This document shows positions 22,592-34,500 of a DNA stretch of 60,838 nt, piece by piece. The notes beneath the pieces are model-generated. The model made no database searches. It was given only the letters and a program-made list of their open reading frames with translations, and had not been told where the DNA came from. The DNA is from a virus. The position numbers were made by a program, and so were the translations under genes. How positions within the stretch are numbered: position 1 is the first letter of the stretch; the number at the start of each line of letters is the position of its first letter. The stretch is from IMG/VR virus record IMGVR_UViG_3300048635_000011, positions 1 through 60,838 of that record; one strand, 5' to 3'.

Positions 22592-25500
22592 AACTCAAGT
22601 AATTGAGTATATTAAATTGGAACGCATCATCTATTAAACCTTCTGGACTAGATAATCTACTCAAGCTCATCTTGAAGGGTAGGAATGCATCAGGAATATC
22701 AGGTAAATTACCTAGAGCTTGTTGAAGTACTTCTACCCCTATTGCTGTAGCTGGGTGCTTAGAGAATATTTGTAGAATTACTCGTTGTATTCTAAATAAG
22801 AACTTGGTGTACATTAGTATACCAATATCATTTACATACTGAGCAGCCTTACTTGTATTCTCATTGTAGTCTATGAAGGTGTCCATGATGTCTTCTATAG
22901 CTGTTTTCTTATCTACTTTTTTCACTTCAGTAAGGTATCTATACATAGCATACCGAGCTACAAAGTCACTATACTGAGTAGCATTAGTTAGTATCTTACC
23001 TAACTTAGTATTAGGACTAATTACTGCAACATGGTAGATGTCTTTAATCTTATCAGGTATAGCATCACTAGCACCTTTTAACTTCTTAGCAGTCTCAGGG
23101 AAAGCATTACTTACTGCTTTAGTAAGTGAATCTTCTTTCTCTGTTACATCCTCTACTATAGTCTGGAAAGTGCCTTCCTCTATTAGATCATGTACTGGAC
23201 TCTTAGCTAACTCTGTTTCTAACCGATGTATCTTAGTCTCTAAAGCTTTCCTATTCTTTTGCTTAGGATTAGCCTTTAAATGACGCTTAGCCTTATTTAC
23301 CTTGGTTAGCATCTCCTGATAACTAATGATGTCTGCTACCCCTGAAGATTGGTACTTAAGAGCATAAGTGAATGGTACTCCCTTCACTACTGATAGCACC
23401 ATATTACTTACTACGTTAGCTGCTAGTACAGCAGGTGTTAGTATAACAACATTTCTTTTAGCTCTTGATACTACTGCTTGCCATATTTGACCAGTAAGCA
23501 ACATAGTTCTTTTTAACTCTTTATGCAGAGGTAACTTACTATCTAACCAGTTAGTAAAGGAAAACTTCCTGAACCCTAGAACCATATCTAGTAGATCGGT
23601 CTTTATGTACATATAGTCTCCACCCCAAGTCTGTTTCAAGTCTTGTCTCATATCGTAAGGCATCATTTCAAAATACTCTTTATACTTAGCATTGTCGGAG
23701 TCTATAGATATTTTTGTAAACTTATGCTCATTTCCTCGATAAGAAGCCATGAATTCATCATGTGCTTTAATCACTACCTTTTTATTAAAACTCTTTGCTT
23801 CAGTCTTCCGTATAATACTTCCGTACATTTGTCCTAATACAACATTGGCTTTGTCTTCTTTACCTAGTAATTCTACTTTAGTCTCTTCATTCATAAGATA
23901 AGAGAATGTATGTATACCATCCGCTGTTACAGTAGGAGATAATGGATTAGTTCCTTCATACTTGTAGTTACCAGCCCTTTGTCTCTGTAGTACCTTTATT
24001 CCTTGCTTACGCATCTTATCTAAGTCTACTTGAGCACTTATAGCATACTGATCATATACATCATTTTCAGCATCTATTCTCTGGTATATATCCTCTATTG
24101 AGCTACCTTTTCTATGTTGTGCTACTGTAGATACAATACCTGATTGCCATCTTTGTAAAGCAGCAGTCCTACTAGTCATTAAGTATACTTTAGTTTTATT
24201 AGGATCACGTATAGTCTGTTTAGACTTATCAAGTAAACCATGATTAATGTATCCTTGGTTCTCCATCTCTCTCATTTTATTAGCAGTTACAAATTGCATA
24301 TCTATATCTGAGTTAGTATTTTCTACAGTCCAGCCTTTAATAGTATTAAGCTTATTCCCTTGGAATAATCTATCTAAAGATTCTTGTTCAAAGTTTTGTT
24401 GTAAGCTCATCATAGTTTCAATACCATTGTATTCTACTTTCCTAGTACCTTCATGTTTGATATATCGAGCTGTAGTAGCCTTAACATCGCTGTCAGTGTG
24501 CTTAATAGCATAGAGGGTAGATAGCTCATCTATAAGAGACTCAGCCTTAGAATCGACCTCAAAGCCTTCTATAAGGTGTCCTTTAACGATAGTGTCTACA
24601 TTCTTATATTGCATCTCTATGTTACTGTTACCAGTAGCCATTAGCTTACCTAGACCTTCTGCTTGTGCTCTATAAAAGTTGTATTCTTTAGAAGCTCTTA
24701 ACTTACTCTCAGTTTCCTTGATCTTCTTAGAGAGGTATTGCTCACTTCTCATTAAACTCCCTATTTGAGCCAATGAATAAGTATTGATTAGGTTATGTAA
24801 ACTAGTCTTTAATACACCGTTGTTTAGCTTCATCCAATCTTTATCTGATATTCTCTTATCAGGATCAAACCCTTGTTCTACTGAAGTAGCTACCTCACTA
24901 GTAGTAGCCTCTGCTTGCCCATCCAATAATTTCTTAACTTGTCTCAACATAGCATTCCATGAACGTCTACTATTACTTGGTTTACTCATCTCTACATAAG
25001 TCTTCCGTAGGATGTTATCTCTGTGCATATCAGCTCTATCAAGTACTTCACTAGTTACTTTTCTAGTAGGTTCATTAGTTAATTTAAGAGCTATATTAAA
25101 TCCACCAGTAGCTATAGTTGCTAACTTGTGAGGTATATTGTACTTACTTGACTTAAATCTTAAGGTTTTAAGTGCTTTACTATTAAGAGTTGTAAGTGGT
25201 TGTACCACGTACTGTATTAGTAATCTACCAGTGGTTGAGTCTACAGTCTGCTTAGCTTTAGCTATTATACCTACACTATGATGAATACTAATCTCATTTA
25301 CCTTACCAGCTAAGGCTAATACACTTTGATCTAATGATTTAGATGTATCAGTTCCATAAAATTTACTAGCAATGAAATCCAGTATCTTAGAGAATATAGT
25401 CACTAAGTTATCTAGGAAAGACTTGTCTGTAGAGAGCTTCTTCTTACTTTTCTTAAGTGTTTTTAGAGCTTCTATAAACTTCTGATTAGTTAGAGCAAAT

Positions 25501-28500
25501 GTACCAAACTCACTTAAGGTATCTGTACTCTTATTATCAAAGATATACCCATAGGTCTGTTTAGCTACCTTACGCTCTGCTCTTTCATTAACAAATACAT
25601 TGTTACCATTAGCATCTTTATCCAAGAATATTTCATAAGCATTCTTACCGTATTTAGCTTCTAATTGCTTCTGTGCATCCTTAAATAGATTGACTAACTC
25701 TCTTCTAGCAAAGGTATTACCATTAAGACCTACATCCCATATAGCATGTGCTATCTCATGAGTGAATACTTCTTGTATAGGCATAGCACTAGTAACACTT
25801 GAACCAATATTAATAAAGATATTCTTTCCATTAATACGTCCTTCGTTATACTTTGTCTTACTTTGTATTTGTACTTTAACACGATCTACTTTCTTCAAGA
25901 AAGGAGTAATCAAGTCTTCCATAAGACTATCTAACCTCTCTTTATGACTAGCATCAATATTAGTTTTATCTTTATTACCTAGCTCATCGTACACATCTTG
26001 TACAGTTTCAGCAGTGACCCTCTGCTCTAATACATTCTCAAAATCTTTTTCGTTTATTAAACTTTCAAAAGTACTATTAAAACTTCCTCTTATAGCTTCT
26101 GTAACCTTCTGCCTGTTTCTAGGGTAGTAGTTCTTATTAACCAAAATCCCATATTTGATAGCTTCAGTAGCATTATCTAAATCACCTTCCTCAATAGCTT
26201 TCTTCTCTGCTTCAGTAAAGGTGAATACATCCCCTAGCTTATCCATATCAACCATATCGTTATTGACATAAAGTAAGTCAGTTCTAGCACTAAAGGTTAT
26301 TTCATTACCAAATCTATCAGTGTAGCTCAATAGATTAGCCCCACTACTTGTTATGATACCTTCTACTTGATTAGGTATATGTACATTATCATCTGATTCT
26401 AAACTGTTAAGCATATCCGTTATTATAATATGACGAGTATTTTCAGGTAACTTACCGTCTAATGTTTTAGAGAGTCGTTGTATAATCCTTTCATTAGATT
26501 TATCCTTAGCCTCTAGCTTACGCTCTTCTTTCTTGGCTTCTCTCTCTTCATTTATAACCTCTTCACTTAAGAAATCCTCCTTTAGTAAGTCATCAATATA
26601 CGTTTGTATAACTTCTTCTGGATTATCCCTCATCCACTTCCTTTGCTCTATCTGATCTTCTATCTTATTAATAGTGTCCTCTCCCTTATACTGGGGAGTT
26701 TTAGCAAAGTTTAAAGCAATCAACTGTAACTCAGCCTCTGCTATAGCTTCTTTCGGTTTAACTCTTAAATCAGAGTGCCTAGCAGCTTTTAGTTTCTTAT
26801 TATTACGTTTAATTATAGCTTCATAGTGCTTTATTTGAGTTTCTACCCCTTTAAGGAAGCCTTTCTTCTCTTTACTCTTCAAATCCTTTAAGGTTTGTAG
26901 TTGTTTTTCCATATTCTCTATACGTTCAGTAGTAGCTTGATCTGGAGTTACTTTAGCAGTTAAAGGGTTATCTACCTTATAGGCTGTACCAGTCTCTCTA
27001 AATTGCTCTGAAGAGATAACCTCATCAAAGAACTGATCTCTATTCTTTTCTACTTGATAAACTGTTTCATTAAACAATTTAAACCAATCAGATATTTTAG
27101 TGTGTGGTTCTCTAATACTGTTACCTGTAGTTTCATTAGTAGTTCCTCTAGTCAATAATGCTTTCTCTCCACCAAATAAGGCTTCTTGTAGTGCTTGTTT
27201 TTCTTTAGGGGTAAACTTCTGTACTTGTTGTAAAGCTCTTACTACAGTCTTCTGTGTCTCTTTCATAATAGAATGATTTCTATTAACTTCTAGGAAGTCT
27301 CTATTAACTGGCTTCGTATCTTTCATTACATCCTGAGAGTTAATCATCTGTGCATCGAATACATGAAGCATCTTACTTCTTAGCATAGCTCTGGAATTTA
27401 CATAGGCATCAAACCCTATATTTTGTGTCAGAAAGCCTTTAACGCCTATATCTCCACTTAAACTGTGTGCTTTAATAGTAGTTGTATTAGTTGTAACTGG
27501 GTCACTTTCCTTAGTAACTATCTCCCCATTCTCTAGTGTAGTAGCTATCTTGGTTATAGGTGCATTGAATCTAGTCTGTACTGAACCATCTTCTTTATTC
27601 TCAAGAGGTACACGTTCTAGCTCTCCGAAAGGAGTAGAATCATTAAAACCAGTACTAGCAGGGTTCTTCACACTAGTAAGTTCTCCATTACGTTGCATTA
27701 AATACATAATCTCATCCTTTTCTTTCTTGGATAGTTCATGTCCTTTTAACTGAGTCTTCTCTACTACTCTCCTCTCATATATAATTTTAGATATTTCAGC
27801 AGATAACCTAACAGCTTCTACTATTGCTTGACTGTTAGCTTTTAAGCCTCCTAATACTTCATCTACAGCTCCCACCATAGCAGTACCATAAGTTCTGTCT
27901 ATTAGACTGGCTGTGTCAAAATCCCCTTTAGGAAATACCCAATGTAATGGGTAGTTAGGGTCTTTACTATTAGTAACCTTATTATTTTTAATAAGGAACT
28001 CTTGGTTACTAAATTTAAAGCCTTTCTTACCTATCAATATACCTACTTGTTGTTGTAGTACCAATAAATCAGTGTAATCCCCTGTTTTATCTCCTTTAGC
28101 TTTGGCTTCTGCTAACTTCTTATAAACATCTAGTTTAAAGCTATTAACTATTTCTTCTTTAATAGAAGCATTACCAGCACTATATACAATAGTCATTAAA
28201 GGGTACTTAGCCATATTTCTAGCACCTTTAGATACTGTGAATACCTTAATACCCTCTAATGTTTCCTCTATTACTAACTTCCCAAACAACTCCTCTAGTA
28301 CAACAAACTTAGCTTTATCTTGATCTGAGAGCTTATCCTTTGCATACTTAAAGTGTGTAGTCATCTTCTTAGCAATGTTCTCATAGTTGTCTAAAGCTCC
28401 TTTACTTTCAAGGTACTCTTGAGCATTCTTCCAAGGGTCACCTTTAAAGAATAAACCACCACGTCTAAGTATATGCTTTACTGACTCTGTTAATGGAGGT

Positions 28501-31500
28501 AATAACTGTAAATGAGCATTAATAACACCATTAGTAGTACCATCTACCTCTCTTGCTAGGTTAGTAGTTATACTGGTTACTTTATCTTTACTGGTTAGTG
28601 CTTGTGTGTATTCTGCTAGAGCTACTAAACCATCCATAGAATGATACTTCTCCCCACCTTCTTCACTAATAGCCTTAAGTACTACCTTTCTCTCTGCATC
28701 AGTAAACTTAGCATCACCACTATTGATAATAGCTACTGCTTCAGCCCACTTACTATTTACATTACCTTTCTCATCCACATATCCTGTATCGAAATCTTCT
28801 ATTACAGTAGAAGAAATTTTACCTCCTAATGCTTCAACTATAGCTCTCTTATGTGCATTAATACCTTCCACATTAGACATCTCTATGGTTGCATCCCAAT
28901 CAGTTGCATCAAATGCAAATCTATGAAGCTTAGTATTCTGAGGATTAATTAGTTTATTAATGAAACCATTTCTAGCATTACTCCATGACTCCAATTCCAT
29001 AGATATTTTGGTTTCATAATCTAAGTTACCATCTGCATCTTGAAACTGCTTATGAAATTCTAATATAGCATCTATACCTTTTTCTGCTTCTCTATTCTTA
29101 CCTTTTAGACCATTACGCTCTTCTATATGTCTCTCTTCTATATTATCCACATAACCATTTATCTGCATAACACCTAGTTTACCTAACCGAGCCATGAACT
29201 TAAAGATGTTCTTCTTTGGTTTATATTGCACCTTCTGATTCTCAATAATAGCTTCCTTATGTAAAGGAGCTACATCAGCGTAAGTTTTCTTCATCTTATC
29301 AGGAGCAGTTGTTACTACTTCAGTAGGGTTTACTTTAACTACTTTCTCAAGATCAAATAGAGCTTTATTAAGTTCTTCTTGTTCCTTGTAAGTTTCAATA
29401 CTCTCTTTAGAGTCTTCATTTACTCTAGCTAAACCATTACCTGTATCTGTACGTTCTGCTTTAAGTCTAACAAAGTTAATCTCTGCTTCCTTATTATCTG
29501 TTTGGAACTCAGGGTTAAGTGTTTGCATAACCTCACTGGTTACACTAGTAAACTCTACATCTCCCATGTGCTTTAAGGTAACTAAACCATACTCACCAAA
29601 GCTAGTAATTAATCTAGTTTCAAAGTTACCATCTATATCATCATTCAACTTAAGGTTAAGTTGCTTGAGTACTGACCTACCTATGAAGTCTTGTGCATTA
29701 GGTAATAGAGTTCCTATCTCCTGTAGAGTCTTTTCAGCTCCATCAGGTAATACAGAATCTTTAGGTTTACCTAATAATGAGTTAATAGCTCCTTCATCAT
29801 TCATAAGAGTATCCATAGATTTAGTAGCTAACCACTCTCTTGTAGCTATAGCGGTAGCAGTAACAACATTTTCAGTCATTACTCCATCAATATCTCTAAA
29901 CATATCAGCAGGTGCTTTACCTAATACTGATCTATGTTGTTTACCATTACCAAACCAACTTCTTAATGTATTCTCTGTATATTCCTTATGGAACGGTACT
30001 AACCAGTCTTGTATTAATGCTTCTAATTGTCCTTCTGCTTCTGTGTTTAAATCGTAGGTGTCTACTACCTCTTTAAAACCTTCTTTAGTTTGGATTGAAG
30101 TAAGGAAGTTTACAGAATTACCAATAATACTACTTGAAGTTTTCTTAGCTTGGGAAACCATATTATATATTGGTTTTAAACTTTGTGTGTATTTACTATC
30201 TTTAACAGATGAGGCTACCTCTGTAATATTAGCTTGACTATTAATAGTGGGGTTTATATTACCCTTCAATAAATGTTCAATAGCATTATCTGGATCAGTA
30301 ACAACTTCTGTGTCTTTACTTTTATTAGGGGTTTGATTAGCTAAGTAACCTTGTAACTCTTCAATTGTAGGGCTTGTGTAGTCCGCTAGTGCGTTCTTAA
30401 TAGCTTTGCTTTTAGATAGTGTGCCTTTAGATATAGCACGTCTTATATCGGCTCTGAGTGTCTCTACTGTAGGCTTAGTATCCACATCCTTCTTAACTAT
30501 CTTTTTCTTCTTTTTAGGTACATACCCTTTAGTGAAAGTGTACTCTTTGCTACCATCAGAATTTACTTTAACAGTATAGGTAATGTCTTCTTTTTCTATG
30601 TGCTTAATTAGGTTTTCAACACCATCTTCTATACCATCAAAAGTTTTCTCATACCAAGTACCCTTCTTATTAATAGTTTCAATGACTTTTTTAGAATTTT
30701 TATCATGTAATTTTTGTTGCTTTTTATTAGCAGATATAGCTTCTGCTCTACGCACTAAATTATCTACGAATGTCTTAGCATCTCCTTCTAATCCTGCTTT
30801 TTGTAGTTTTCTAAGAGCGGGTAGGCTAGTAGAGGGATTTCCCGCTTTAGTCATTACTATAGGTTTAATTTTAAGGTCAGTGAATAGTAGTTTCTTTAAT
30901 TGTGAAGTACTCTTAGGGTTAAAATTTTTGGTTAATTTATCTAAATTAGACTCTTCTCTTTTAGTAGGCTTTTTAATTTCAACAGGCTTAACCCATTGCC
31001 CTACAGTAGTATTATCCTTAGTAACATCTGAGTAAATATACCCTGCTTTTTCTAAATCATTGGCTAGTGCTTGCTCTCCTTTATTATAAGTAGACTTAGC
31101 TAAGTACGCTTTAGAATCAGTTAGTATTTTAGCTCCTGCTTCTAATGCTGTAGTAACTTGAGCCAGTGTAGCCTTGTAATTTGCCCTACTAGGTGAGCCA
31201 TTAACACTTACAAATACAGTGTCTTTACTTGAGTATTTTCCACTATTAACAGGCATAACCTTATTGTCAGTAAGCTGCTTAGCGTAGCTTCCTGTAGACT
31301 TATTACCTATACCAATATACTGAGTAGCCATACTTAGCTTCACAGGAGCTTTAACAGCATCAGGTTTAGCAGTAACTTTAAGCTCAAATGGTTTAGTACT
31401 TGTCGGTTCTAATTTAGAAGCCAATCCACTTACTACACCCTTTACTGTATCTGTATGTACTAGAACAGCTTTCTCTACTTTTGTTAGGAATCTTTCTGCT

Positions 31501-34500
31501 TGAGGTAAACTAACATCTTTTCTCTTAAGGAAAGACTTTATATTAGTTACTTGAGAATCAGATAAACTTTTGGTTTTTAGTAAAGGGGTTACCTTATCTT
31601 TAATAGCTTGGATTGCTTGTACGTCTTTTTCAACTACTTTATTTTCTTTATTTAAGAGTTTTTTATAGACTGATCTAGCTCGTTCAATAGTGTAATTAGA
31701 GGACTTAAAGAAATCCTCTATCCAACCAAGTTCCCCCTCATTTAAATTTTTAGTCTTAGCTAATTCTAAAGTAGTTTGCTCTATCTCATCCTTTGTTTTA
31801 AGAGGTGTACCAGTATTAACATCAGTTAATTTAGTAACCATATCAAGAGCTGCTCTAGCTAGTTGAGCTTCTGGTAAGATACTATTCTCTAGTAGCTCAG
31901 GAGCATTCCTTACTTCATTGGTTTTTCTATACACAGGTATTTTATATGTGCCTGTACCGAAGTCTATAGTAATAGTTTTATTTTGCCTCTTAGCCTCCGC
32001 TATACCATCCTGTAACTGTTTAACTTTCAGTTCATGACTATCTACTAGTGTCTCTAACTCTTTGAATAAAGGAGCAGGGTCTTTTCCTGACTGCACTGCT
32101 TCAGTAATATCAGCAATATGTTTAGGTAACCCTTTTTTATCTACATTGTTACGATTAGTTGATAGTAAATCTTTAGCTACTTTACTGTTACTTGCTTTAA
32201 CTTTAGTAACTAAATCTTCATATACATTTACAGCAGCTAAAGCTTCTCTAGTTTTAGGAGCAAGCTCTTTCTTATCTATAGAGTCTAAAGTCTCTGTAAC
32301 ATTACCTGTAGAACCATAGTTACCTACGATGTCTAGTACATCTGAAACCAATACATCTTCATTAATGTTACCATCTTCATTTACTTGTTTATTGATGTCT
32401 ATAGCTCCTTCTTGTGCCATAGTATCCTTTAAGCCTTCTGTAATTCCCATTGACTGCGTGAGTACATTATAGGCTGAATCATATTCAGCTCCTTTTAGTG
32501 TCCCTAGTTCATCCAAAGCTTCACTTTGAGCTTGTACACGAGTAGTAATATTCTCCCTTATAGTTTGGTTAGGTCTTTCTTTTGAGTAAGTCTCAGTACG
32601 CATATTCCTTAGAGCTGCTATACCAGTCTTATGATCATTACTCATAGAAGGAGTAAACCCTTCATCTAAAGCTATATTCCAAGCTTCATCTTTACTTTTA
32701 CCTGCTTTAATAGCTGTGTTGTATTTAATTCTTGTTTGTTGTAATGCGTTTCCAAATTCTTTATGGCTGATGAAAGCCGCGTTATTCCCCATATTACTAT
32801 AGTAAGAACCATCTTGCTTAATACGTCTTCCTTTATAGCCCTTAGTACCATTAACTCCTATACTTGCCCATTCCATAGCACCAGCTAACTTAGCTCCTTC
32901 CAAGTTAGTAGATTTACCCATAATGTAATCTCTAATAGCAGGTCGTCTATCTTTCATTAGGTAATTCTTGAAGATATTCTCTTGCATCTCATTGGTCACA
33001 TAGTCAGTATCCTTAGCTCCTATAGCTTTTAAACCAAGCTTCATAGTATCAGGGGTAATCTGGTACTTACCTACTGTAAAGATTCTGTCATTATGCCCTC
33101 TTGGTAGAGATTGCCTTCTACGCATCTCTCCTACTGTCATTCTATTGAAGTTTATAGTAGCCCCATGTGCGTCACCTGCTTGTCCTTTATTAAAAGAGCC
33201 ATAACCTCCTTCTCCTTTAGATACTAAGCTTCCTATACCTCCTTTAACTATCTTAGGAGTATCGAAGGCTGCTTTAGTAGCACTACCTGCCATAGCTCCA
33301 ACAGTGGCTGCATGGAGCATTTTACTTTTATCTATAGACTTATTAGTGTGGTGAATACCGCTTAATTGTTCTAGTGCGTTAGTGCTACCTTCCTCTAAGA
33401 ATTCACTAGCACCCCCCACTACAACACCACCCACTAATTTAGCAGGTTTACTAGTAAGTAACTTATTTAATATTGTACCTTTAGATACCTTAGTTTTTTT
33501 AGCCAGTATCCCCAAAGCTTCTGATAATGCTTTAGACTCTAAAGGTTTAAATAAGCCCTTAAGCCCTTTACCTGCAATAACTTCTGCTCCTACCTTATCA
33601 ATCAAGGTAGCTGCCGTAGAATATGCTCCAATAACAACCATCTCTTGTCCATTAGGATCAACACCTTTATGGTTTTTCTTGAAGTCTTCTACACCTTTTC
33701 TGTACCTATCATTAGCTATAGCAGTGAAAGCTACTGGAGCTGCATACACCATTGCTAACATTTCAGGTAGGGACTCTGCTACTACTCCTGCCACTGCTTG
33801 AGGGTTATTAACAATACCTTTCCCTATAGTAGAAAGTACCGCACCTGCTGCTTTTAGACGATCTCCTTTACTCCAGTCCTTAATAGCTTTATCTGTTCTA
33901 AATTTAGTCTGCCTATTTAACTTCTTATCTTTGGAAGTATTAGTGTAGTCACTGATAACTTTATCGCTACTCTTCTTCATCTCTTGGAAAGTGCTTTCAA
34001 CTGTCTCAGATGCTTTTAGCAAGGTATACGCACTACCTGCTCTAACATTAGGAGCATTAATAAATGCTTTTTGCTCTTTAGAGTAGCGTTTAGCTTTCAG
34101 GTTTTGAGTATACTCTTCTTCATCAAACCTAGTGAATTTCTTAGCGAAAGCTCTCCTAGAAGCTTCCTTTTCTGTGTCCTTGGCTACTTTAGCATCTATT
34201 GCTTGTATACTCTTAAACATAGCTCTATCTGCTTTAGTAACGTCAGAAGTAGTACTTACATTGGCTACTGAAGCTACTGCTCCTAGTACTTTATCTACTG
34301 CTTTAGCAGATGCTCCAACGTATTTAACTCCTATATTAGCTGCTGCACCACTATAAGTATCAATAGCATCATCAGATAACCTTTTACCATTATCAGACTT
34401 AGTCCTATTAGTCCTGTCTTCTAATGTTTTAGCAATGTTGTATTGAGAATAGTAGTTACCAGAATATTCAGGTCTATTCATAAAATCATTAAGACTACTA

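Noticed and set aside
29566-30057. A 163-codon plus-strand ORF, and similar ORFs at 22-35 kb on the plus strand
   Set aside because: They lie antisense inside the giant polymerase gene, lack ribosome sites, and have Ser/Leu/Cys-rich translations typical of reverse-strand shadows.
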